Positions 1 to 4,990 of a stretch of DNA of 6,372 bases are shown here, one piece after another. A program made the position numbers and the translations under genes. Origin of the DNA: Hungatella sp. UBA5982 (lineage in GTDB: Bacteria; Bacillota; Clostridia; Lachnospirales; Lachnospiraceae); the NCBI GenBank assembly GCA_002429965.1, contig DJBG01000017.1:7351-13722 (forward strand). Direction: 5' to 3'. Under the pieces are notes generated by a model. That model had not been told where the DNA came from and did not search any database. It was given only the letters and a program-made list of their open reading frames with translations. Within the stretch, counting starts at the first letter, position 1; each line of letters begins with the position of its first letter.

Positions 1-431
1 ATATTTTTATGCTTTGGTGTCAAGGGGAAACCGATGGAGACCGCGGAATGGAGCCTGAGGAATACCGGCTGTATTTTGAGCGGATGCTGGCGGAAATGAA
101 GGAGACAGGCACGGAAAAATGCTTTCTGATCCGGATCGGAGAATATAACGGAGAGGAAGCGGCAAATTATGATAAGATAATAGAAGTGCAGACCCAGATT
201 CCGAAGGAAAATCCGGATGTCGTTTTGGTTTCTACCGATTTTGCAGAAATGAAAAAGCGAGGCGGAATGAAGGACTGGTATCATTATTATCAGTGGGCAT
301 ATAATGAGGCAGGGTTAAAGGCCGGAATGAATGCCGGTATTTATGTCAATACCGGCAGGGAGCCGGTCCTGTATGATCCTTACTATAAAAATTTGTATTT
401 TAGTAGTTACGATGTGCCAGATCTGGCGTGA
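1..431 (+). CDS. Sialate O-acetylesterase-like SGNH carbohydrate esterase, 3' part
   Basis: Partial gene: the frame is open to the left edge (Ile-Phe precede the Met at 9), so this Met is internal. Two family hallmarks are visible. WCQGETDGD at the start matches the WxQGExD block of sialic-acid 9-O-acetylesterases and CE6-type acetyl esterases (SASA, DUF303). DWYHYYQWAYNEAG (nt 273 on) carries the D-x-x-H that supplies the catalytic Asp and His. The nucleophile Ser block (GxSN) would lie upstream of the window. Known family role: removal of O-acetyl groups from sialic acids or plant or host glycans so that glycosidases can act. The substrate here cannot be told. No signal peptide can be judged because the N-terminus is missing. 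The last 40 residues are aromatic-rich and end at TGA 429-431. No clear terminator follows directly. Family assignment is fairly sure; exact substrate is not. Confidence 0.72.
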   Translation, partial: IFMLWCQGETDGDRGMEPEEYRLYFERMLAEMKETGTEKCFLIRIGEYNGEEAANYDKIIEVQTQIPKENPDVVLVSTDFAEMKKRGGMKDWYHYYQWAYNEAGLKAGMNAGIYVNTGREPVLYDPYYKNLYFSSYDVPDLA

Positions 432-533
432 GGTCAGCTTTGCGGTCCGGAAATGAAAACACCGCCTCTTTCCCGCCGCATCAAACTCCCTTGCCATTTA
501 TAGCGGCTACAGTATTTTCGCGACAACGTTGAC

Positions 534-588
534 AGAGCATATAACGCACGATACTTTGCGAAGCAAGGTATCGTGCGTTATATGCTCT
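534..588. repeat. Long perfect stem-loop (26-bp stem, 3-nt loop)
   Basis: Arms 534-554 and 568-588 are perfect 21-base reverse complements. The stem continues inward through a T/G wobble (555/567) and four more pairs (556-559 with 563-566), leaving the loop GAA at 560-562. No T tract follows on either strand, so it is not a textbook intrinsic terminator. It could be a convergent terminator, a dispersed palindromic repeat, or a scar left by recombination. It lies in the gap between the esterase and the truncated secF. A TTGACA hexamer (529-534) abuts its left arm but has no good -10 partner. Confidence 0.75.
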
Positions 589-593
589 TACTG

Positions 594-653
594 ATGGAAA
601 GAATGAAAATTATCACCCTAATCTTAATTGTATTTGATTTTCTAATGCTGTGA
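594..653 (+). CDS. Very short hydrophobic reading frame, possibly the clipped 5' end of a small membrane protein
   Basis: ATG at 594 (or 603) opens a 19-codon frame, MERMKIITLILIVFDFLML, ended by TGA at 651-653. It reads like one membrane helix. If the TGA is ignored the frame continues FTAALCCSGSG and only later loses protein-like character, close to where secF similarity begins (about 676). This suggests, without proving it, that the start of a small membrane-protein gene was joined to the end of secF. No strong ribosome site precedes it (only GGAAAG just before the second ATG). It may equally be chance. Confidence 0.2.
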   Translation: MERMKIITLILIVFDFLML

Positions 654-675
654 TTCACAGCTGCCCTGTGTTGCA

Positions 676-906
676 GTGGATCTGGTAAACATAAGCACCA
701 GCCAGACACTTGGGCGTTCTATTAATACCTCCCTGGCGACAGGGCTTTGCGTACTGATTATCATGGTAGCTTCCATCTACTTCCAGATTGAATCCATCAT
801 TGAATTCTCTCTGCCGATGCTGTTTGGTGTGATTACAGGTTGCTATTCATCCATTTGTGTGGCCGGAAACTTATGGGCATATTGGGAAAAAAGAAAAGAA
901 AAATAA
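676..906 (+). pseudogene. secF: secF 3' remnant (protein-export membrane protein SecF, C-terminal quarter)
   Basis: The 76 codons match the C-terminal end of SecF: the linker DLVNISTSQTLGRSINTSL, equivalent to the conserved xxxNxSIxxTLxRSINTSLTT, then membrane segments LATGLCVLIIMVASIYF and FSLPMLFGVITGCYSSICVAGNLWAYW, and a lysine-rich tail ending at TAA 904-906. SecF works with SecD as the proton-driven accessory of the SecYEG translocon. Full SecF is roughly 300 residues, so the N-terminal helix, the periplasmic domain and the first four or so membrane helices are absent. Upstream the frame meets TAA at 643-645 with no SecF-like sequence between, and no ribosome site fits the GTG at 676. 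The remnant keeps the terminator that would close a complete secF or secDF operon. Read as a truncated, non-functional fragment, or as the far side of an assembly misjoin. Confidence 0.75.
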
Positions 907-915
907 TTGTTAATT

Positions 916-955
916 AAAAAACCGAAACGTACCCTTAGGGCGTTTCGGTTTTTTT
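916..955 (+). terminator. Rho-independent terminator after secF remnant
   Basis: A-rich left arm 916-929 (AAAAAACCGAAACG) pairs with 941-954 (CGTTTCGGTTTTTT). An inner CCC/GGG pairing (932-934 with 938-940) closes around TTA, with a two-base bulge at 930-931. The T run extends to 955. The A tract on the left makes it usable in both directions. It starts 10 bases after the secF stop. Confidence 0.9.
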
Positions 956-1164
956 ATGCAGAGCTATTAATTTACGAATCATCTTTGTCTGAAGCTGCAT
1001 TTTTCACCATAAAACAGGGACTTTTTCGCAATTATATGCGTATCGGGAAGGAGAGTGGTCGAAAATGTTTTAAAATTTCTACATTTTTCGACTTTTTTAT
1101 TGCATATATTACAATAGAAAATCGAAGATGATAAAATATATATACAATCTTAACATGAATAAAG

Positions 1165-1192
1165 TTGAAATATACAGAAATAGTGCTAAAAT
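1165..1192 (+). promoter_or_regulatory. Sigma-A-type promoter of hppA (extended -10)
   Basis: TTGAAA (1165-1170) is followed after 16 bases by TAAAAT (1187-1192), preceded directly by TGC (1184-1186), the extended -10 TGn motif. Transcription would start near 1199, giving a leader of about 45 bases before the ATG at 1245. A weaker pair upstream (TTCGAC 1087-1092, 17 bases, TACAAT 1110-1115) could be a second start. The 956-1164 stretch is otherwise AT-rich DNA with no gene I can support. Confidence 0.55.
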
Positions 1193-1228
1193 ATACAATG
1201 GAACATTTTTTTTTATATTTAAGAAAGT

Positions 1229-1234
1229 AGGAGG
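1229..1234 (+). promoter_or_regulatory. Ribosome binding site that sets the hppA start
   Basis: A perfect AGGAGG ends 10 bases before the in-frame ATG at 1245. A closer ATG at 1237 is in another frame. The site rules out the long upstream extension of the frame to 1128, which would translate promoter and leader DNA. Confidence 0.8.
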
Positions 1235-1244
1235 TTATGGTGTT

Positions 1245-3332
1245 ATGGGTAATTTAAGCTTATTTCTAATCATTTCCATTCTCGTTTCTGTTATTGCGTT
1301 TGCTTTTGCGGTGTGGTTGTACCGCTGGGTTTCTGCGCAGCCATCTTCAAATCAACGGGTGAAGGAGGTTGGAAGCTATATCAGACAAGGTGCAAACACA
1401 TTTTTAAAAAAGGAATACCTTGTTTTATCAAAGTTTTGTGCGGGAGCAGCGCTTTTGATATTTTTGTTTCTTCCGGCTCCGATATGGAGCGGAGGCTCGG
1501 TTTTAAATAACCTTACCATTGTTTTGGCATACATATGCGGAACTGTTTTTTCTGCCATAGCAGGTAAAATAGGAATACAGGTAGCTACCATAGCCAATAT
1601 CAAGACTGCAGAAGCAGCACAAAAAGGCGGTTTAAAGCCATCTTTTCTGTCAGCCTTCCGCGGCGGTGCAGTTATGGGGATGGCAGTAGTGGGAAGCTCA
1701 CTTTTAGGAGTGACTCTTGTTATGATGATTACCGGAGATTCCGTTGCCCTATTGGGCTTCAGCTTTGGTGCCAGTTCCCTGGCTTTATTTGCCAAAGCAG
1801 GCGGCGGTATTTTTACAAAGACTGCGGATATCAGTGCAGACCTTGTTGGAAAAGTAGAACTTGGAATCCCTGAGGATGATCCCAGAAATCCGGCGGTAAT
1901 TGCCGATAATGTGGGAGATAATGTAGGAGATGTTGCCGGAATGGGCGCAGATCTCTTTGATTCTAATGTGGCTTCCACAGTATCCGCCCTGGTTATGGCT
2001 ATTGCTCTGAGTAAAAAAATAGGAGTCGACTATGCAGCCATGGTGTTCTGTTATGCTTCTCTGGGACTTTTATCTTCTATCATAGGAGTTATGGCAGCCC
2101 GTATGGGAAAGAAAGGCGATCCTACCATGGCTCTTAATATGAGTACCTATCTTACCACGGGCATATTTGCCGTACTTACTGCTGCGGCAACCGTAGTGTT
2201 TCAGTTTGACTGGCGTATCTGGGGAGCAACGGCGGTAGGCTTATTTGTTGGTGTCATTATAGGAATTACCAGTGATTACTTTACAAACGATAATAAAAAA
2301 CCTGTACGTAATGTTGCAAAGGCTTCTGAGTCAGGACCTGCATTTACCATTCTTTCCGGTATTTCCTATGGTTTCTTAAGCGTACTGCCTGCCATGGTGG
2401 GAATCGGTATCTCTGCTATGATTTCCTATAATCTTTGCGCTTCCATCGCTCCTGAGGATCCTACTGCAGGAATGTTTGGAATTTCTATGGCCGCAGTTGG
2501 AATGCTTTCCATCGTCGGCATGATCATATCCTATGATGCTTACGGTCCAATTGCCGATAACGCCAGAGGACTTGTTGAGATGGGTGATCTGGGAGATGAA
2601 GCACTTGAAATCACAGACTCACTTGACAGTGCAGGAAATACAGTAAAGGCGGTAACAAAAGGATTTGCCATTGCGGCAGCAGGATTGACCATTATCTCCC
2701 TGCTTGGTGCGTTTATGAGTGAGGTAAACGATGCGGCTGGCACTATAGTACTGACTGGATTCGATATTATCAATCCCAAGGTATTTTTCGGAATGCTGGT
2801 AGGAGCTTCTGTTCCGGCTATTTTCTCCGCTATGCTGATGCTTGGGGTAGACCGCAATGCACAGAGAATGGTGTCAGAAATCCACCGTCAGTTCAGGGAA
2901 ATTAAGGGACTTAAGGAGGGCAAGCCGGGAGTGGTACCGGAATATGACAAATGCATAGATATTGCTACCAATGGTGCATTAAAGGAACTGATTCCTGCTG
3001 GACTCGTCAGCATTCTCGTGACCATTGTGGTCGGGTTTGTAGGCGGCGTAGAATCCGTAGGAGGATACCTTGCAGGCAACATTATCAGCGGTCTTTTGCT
3101 TGCCCTGTTTATGAGCAATTCCGGAGGGCTGTGGGATAATGCAAAGAAATACATTGAGGCCGGAGGGAACGGAGGAAAAGGAAGTGAAGCTCATAAGGCA
3201 GCTGTAGTAGGAGATACGGTGGGCGATCCCTTCAAGGATACGGCTGGCCCGTCCATCAATACACAGATAACGGTGGTTTCTCTGGTGGCTTCTTTGATGT
3301 CTTCTTTGTTTTTGGCATTTTCCCTGTTTTGA
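1245..3332 (+). CDS. hppA: Membrane-bound ion-translocating pyrophosphatase (predicted K+-independent, H+-pumping)
   Basis: A 695-residue protein of the usual mPPase size with many hydrophobic helices (about 16 in the family). It couples hydrolysis of cytoplasmic pyrophosphate to outward ion pumping and works as a homodimer. The substrate site is complete: GGGIFTKTADISADLVGKVE, then GIPEDDPRNP (about residues 207-216) and the acidic motif with D221, D225, D229 and D236; a second acidic segment, DAYGPIADNARG, before GDLGDEALEITDSLDSAGNT; and the C-terminal WDNAKK (D631) and GDTVGDPFKDTAGPS (D657, D661, K664, D665) blocks. After GNT the sequence is VKAVTKG, with K468 and T471 at the positions that separate K+-independent enzymes (Lys, Thr) from K+-dependent ones (Ala, and Gly or Ala). 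Known Na+-pumping members are K+-dependent, so proton pumping is the better guess. Residue 239, in DLFDS, is Asp where most prokaryotic relatives have Glu. The start at 1245 is set by AGGAGG and by the normal N-terminus. Single-gene unit with its own promoter and terminator. Confidence 0.96.
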   Translation: MGNLSLFLIISILVSVIAFAFAVWLYRWVSAQPSSNQRVKEVGSYIRQGANTFLKKEYLVLSKFCAGAALLIFLFLPAPIWSGGSVLNNLTIVLAYICGTVFSAIAGKIGIQVATIANIKTAEAAQKGGLKPSFLSAFRGGAVMGMAVVGSSLLGVTLVMMITGDSVALLGFSFGASSLALFAKAGGGIFTKTADISADLVGKVELGIPEDDPRNPAVIADNVGDNVGDVAGMGADLFDSNVASTVSALVMAIALSKKIGVDYAAMVFCYASLGLLSSIIGVMAARMGKKGDPTMALNMSTYLTTGIFAVLTAAATVVFQFDWRIWGATAVGLFVGVIIGITSDYFTNDNKKPVRNVAKASESGPAFTILSGISYGFLSVLPAMVGIGISAMISYNLCASIAPEDPTAGMFGISMAAVGMLSIVGMIISYDAYGPIADNARGLVEMGDLGDEALEITDSLDSAGNTVKAVTKGFAIAAAGLTIISLLGAFMSEVNDAAGTIVLTGFDIINPKVFFGMLVGASVPAIFSAMLMLGVDRNAQRMVSEIHRQFREIKGLKEGKPGVVPEYDKCIDIATNGALKELIPAGLVSILVTIVVGFVGGVESVGGYLAGNIISGLLLALFMSNSGGLWDNAKKYIEAGGNGGKGSEAHKAAVVGDTVGDPFKDTAGPSINTQITVVSLVASLMSSLFLAFSLF

Positions 3333-3364
3333 TTTATAGAGACAGGACTTAATAAGATAACGGC

Positions 3365-3383
3365 AGCCTGACTGGTACAGGCT
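3365..3383. repeat. Small stem-loop downstream of hppA
   Basis: AGCCTG (3365-3370) and CAGGCT (3378-3383) form a 6-bp stem with a 7-base loop, directly abutting the large terminator stem. It may help termination or protect the mRNA end. Confidence 0.4.
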
Positions 3384-3429
3384 ATAGAAAATCGGTGTTA
3401 GGACATGGGTCCTGGCACCGATTTTCTAT
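3384..3429. terminator. Long stem-loop terminator after hppA, probably bidirectional
   Basis: Perfect 14-base arms (3384-3397 and 3416-3429) continue inward through two T/G wobbles and five pairs (3400-3404 with 3409-3413), giving a 21-bp stem with the tetraloop ATGG. The outer stem contains AAAA on the left and TTTT on the right, so T-rich strands arise in either direction. After the stem comes only a mixed pyrimidine tract (CTCTTCTTCC). It begins 51 bases after the hppA stop. Confidence 0.7.
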
Positions 3430-3469
3430 GCTCTTCTTCCGCCTTATTCAATATATTCACTATGCAGCA

Positions 3470-3643
3470 TCAGTCATCCCGGGTTATTGAAACAGAATGA
3501 GTTTTTTCGGATGTCTTCCATGACAGAATTCGATCAATCCGAAATAAATGATCAGCATTTAGTTCAATGTAAAAAGCCGGCATGTACCTAAATCCATTAT
3601 GGCGGTATATTACGATCGGCACGATAAAATGCAAAGAATTTCT
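3470..3643 (-). pseudogene. Possible protein remnant or small ORF, unrecognised
   Basis: On the minus strand a frame runs without stops from just after TAA (3644-3646) to TGA at 3470-3472, about 57 codons. It reads protein-like in the middle: YRHNGFRYMPAFYIEL, then NADHLFRIDRILSW. There is no convincing start: TTG at 3634 has no good ribosome site, and the only ATG (3583) leaves 37 residues. It converges on the bidirectional hairpin at 3384-3429, as a real minus-strand gene would. I do not recognise a family. It may be the tail of a decayed gene or simply chance in AT-rich DNA. Confidence 0.2.
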
Positions 3644-3723
3644 TTATAGATAAGGCTTTGTATTTTTATATCCAGTTGTTGACATTAAAGAATTGCTATG
3701 TGAAAATATATTACAGGACATGG

Positions 3724-3753
3724 TATTGCTTTTTTAGCAATAGTAAATATAAT
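3724..3753 (+). promoter_or_regulatory. Promoter upstream of rpiR with an operator-like inverted repeat
   Basis: TTGCTT (3726-3731), 16 bases, TATAAT (3748-3753) is a good sigma-A match. The inverted repeat TATTGCT (3724-3730), 5 bases, AGCAATA (3736-3742) lies over the -35 and the front of the spacer, where a bound dimeric regulator would block polymerase. RpiR-family proteins often control their own or neighbouring promoters, so autoregulation is a reasonable guess but is not shown. The transcript leader to rpiR would be about 210 bases. Confidence 0.45.
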
Positions 3754-3866
3754 GAAGGATAGACATGCTTATATTTATAGGGGAAAGAATGCAATAATTT
3801 TATTAGATGATATAATATACAGAAACACTATGTAATGTAGAGCTAAGAATTGAAGGATGAATTTAG

Positions 3867-3926
3867 ATGAAAAACCAAGAAAAAGGTGATTTGATCGCTC
3901 AAGAAACATCCTTTAAGAAAAAATGA
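3867..3926 (+). CDS. Possible 19-codon leader frame ahead of rpiR
   Basis: ATG 3867 to TGA 3924-3926 encodes MKNQEKGDLIAQETSFKKK, a charged peptide with no recognised family. A Shine-Dalgarno-like AAGGATG (3853-3859) sits 7 bases upstream. The same AAGGATG is complementary to CATCCTT at 3907-3913 inside the frame, and the pairing can extend to 10 bp using one wobble, so translation could in principle be self-limiting. It could also be the leftover 5' end of a lost gene, or chance. Confidence 0.22.
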   Translation: MKNQEKGDLIAQETSFKKK

Positions 3927-3961
3927 TTTGATTAAACGGAACAATACGTCGGATTATTTAT

Positions 3962-3968
3962 GGAGGGG
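3962..3968 (+). promoter_or_regulatory. Ribosome binding site that sets the rpiR start
   Basis: GGAGGGG ends 3 bases before the ATG at 3972 (the GGAGG core is 5 bases away). The alternative in-frame ATG at 3960 overlaps this site and has no ribosome site of its own, so 3972 is preferred. Confidence 0.65.
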
Positions 3969-3971
3969 AAC

Positions 3972-4730
3972 ATGCGGTTGGAGGAATTGTTCAGTGCACA
4001 CTATGAAAGCCTGAATGCAAGTGACAAGCATATTTGGAATTACGTAGGTAATAACAAGGCTCTTTGTTCCGGGCTTTCCATCGAGGAAGTAGCAGAGCGG
4101 TGTAATGTTTCAAGAAGCACCATTATGCGTTTTGCCCAGAAACTGGGACTGACCGGCTACAGTGAGTTAAAGACTTACCTGCGCTGGGAGACCACGGAAT
4201 TTGCCAGGGATCCTGCAGATTATCTGCAGACCATCTGTGACAAGACCATCAAGGCCATTGAACGGTTCCGGGATATGGACATGACCCAGATCTGCAGGCT
4301 GTTCCACGAGGCCAACCGGGTGTTCGTCTATGGCACGGGAAGCATTCAGCGGGCGGCGGCCGGTGAGTTTAAGCGGATGTTTCTCTCCCTGGATATTTTG
4401 GTAGAGAATATCACGGGGGAAGGGGAATTTCAGCGGGAACTGTCCTTTATGGGACGGAATGATGTGGTGTTAATTATCTCCAAGAAAGGCAACTCCAATT
4501 TTATTAAGGACATTGTGATCCAGCTAAAAAGCAAGGGTGTCAGGGTGATTTCCCTCACCTTTTCCGGGGACAACACCCTGGCAAATATGAGTGATTACCA
4601 GTTGTTTTTGTCGCCGGAGACTGTTTCCATCAAGGACGATATGTTGTTTGAGTCTTTGAGCCTAATCTTTTCGGTCATCGAAATTTTGTGTATTAAATGT
4701 ATTCAGTATATGGGCGATATTTACCTGTGA
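3972..4730 (+). CDS. MurR/RpiR-family transcriptional regulator (HTH plus SIS domain)
   Basis: A 252-residue cytoplasmic DNA-binding regulator. The N-terminal HTH_6 domain fits the family: MRLEEL start, then SIEEVAERCNVSRSTIMRFAQKLG (about residues 36-59) as helix-turn-helix, followed by GYSELKTYL. The SIS sugar-phosphate-sensing domain covers about residues 108-215, with VFVYGTGS (117-124) as the phosphate-loop strand. IISKKGNS (168-175) stands where many members have a Ser/Gly/Thr-rich SxSGxT loop, so ligand contacts may differ. RpiR proteins usually control amino-sugar, phosphosugar or glucoside operons. No target operon lies in this window, so the ligand is unknown. The start at 3972 is chosen from its ribosome site and the typical MRLEE N-terminus. 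The C-terminus ends MGDIYL at TGA 4728-4730, exactly where the transposon right end begins. The protein is near normal length for the short members, but its last few residues and stop may have been changed by the insertion. Confidence 0.85.
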   Translation: MRLEELFSAHYESLNASDKHIWNYVGNNKALCSGLSIEEVAERCNVSRSTIMRFAQKLGLTGYSELKTYLRWETTEFARDPADYLQTICDKTIKAIERFRDMDMTQICRLFHEANRVFVYGTGSIQRAAAGEFKRMFLSLDILVENITGEGEFQRELSFMGRNDVVLIISKKGNSNFIKDIVIQLKSKGVRVISLTFSGDNTLANMSDYQLFLSPETVSIKDDMLFESLSLIFSVIEILCIKCIQYMGDIYL

Positions 4731-4990
4731 CATACTCCCACCACTTAGTCAAAAACATTCACTGGATGTTTTTGACTTGAAGTGGGGGCTTCTCGCTCAA
4801 GCCAAGTATTCTTGGCAGTATCAACGAGCTAACCCCGTGTGTCCCACGGTTCATCGTTATTTTTACGCCATTCCCAGAATTCTCATTCCTTCCTTGCGTA
4901 TGTTTATAGCGGCATTTACATCCCTGTCCAAGATGTTTCCACACTCACAGACGTATACCCTTTCAGAAAGTTCCAGGTCATCCTTTTTTC
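4731..4990 (-). ncRNA. Omega RNA (reRNA) of the TnpB nuclease, approximate limits
   Basis: In IS605-type elements the guide RNA for TnpB is made from the 3' end of tnpB through the right end. The non-coding part here, 4731-4862, is rich in stems: GCCAAG/CTTGGC (4801-4806 with 4811-4816) with an outer CTCG/CGAG (4792-4795 with 4825-4828), CCGTG/CACGG (4835-4839 with 4845-4849), and the terminal hairpin at 4736-4788. The scaffold would end at the element boundary, and the guide would be the flanking bases below about 4730, inside the rpiR-type gene. The 5' limit in tnpB is a guess from the family. Confidence 0.55.
4736..4788. repeat. Subterminal hairpin of the transposon right end
   Basis: Inner arms GTCAAAAACAT (4748-4758) and ATGTTTTTGAC (4766-4776) are perfect complements with a 7-base loop. 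An outer stem pairs CCACTT (4741-4746) with AAGTGG (4780-4785) and adds CCC/GGG across a one-base bulge. TnpA of this family recognises such subterminal hairpins on single-stranded DNA. The structure may also stop transcription arriving from the rpiR-type gene. Confidence 0.75.

Larger units (their letters stand above)
3430..3959. other. Long intergenic region between hppA and rpiR
   Basis: About 530 AT-rich bases without a gene I can defend. Besides the separately listed remnant, promoter and leader frame, it shows an 8-base inverted repeat, TTTCGGAT (3505-3512) with ATCCGAAA (3537-3544). It also has a TTGACA (3679-3684) with only a poor -10 (GAAAAT, 17-base spacer) and an isolated TATAAT at 3811-3816 with no good -35. 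No tRNA or known riboswitch fold was recognised. The length is more than a simple promoter needs and fits a decayed locus or a regulated leader. Confidence 0.5.

Noticed and set aside
315..497. 60-codon minus-strand frame over the esterase 3' end
   Set aside because: It overlaps the esterase C-terminus antisense and has no family features.
529..557. Promoter with TTGACA at 529-534
   Set aside because: The matching -10 position (TACTTT, 552-557) is poor and buried in the long stem-loop.
907..1131. 74-codon plus-strand frame starting at TTG
   Set aside because: It runs through the secF terminator and AT-rich promoter DNA, has no ribosome site and no protein-like composition.
1128..1244. N-terminal extension of the pyrophosphatase frame to 1128
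   Set aside because: It would translate the promoter and leader. The residues are not family-like, and a perfect AGGAGG fits the ATG at 1245.
1376..1978. 200-codon minus-strand frame inside hppA
   Set aside because: It is antisense to the strongly conserved mPPase core; its composition is a mirror of the real gene and no start signal is visible.
2540..3194. Several minus- and plus-strand frames inside the 3' half of hppA
   Set aside because: All are shadows of the pyrophosphatase coding frame, with no motifs or ribosome sites.
4731..4862. Riboswitch or CRISPR repeat in the structured region after rpiR
   Set aside because: The stems are explained by the IS605-type right end and omega RNA. 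There are no regularly spaced repeats anywhere in the window.
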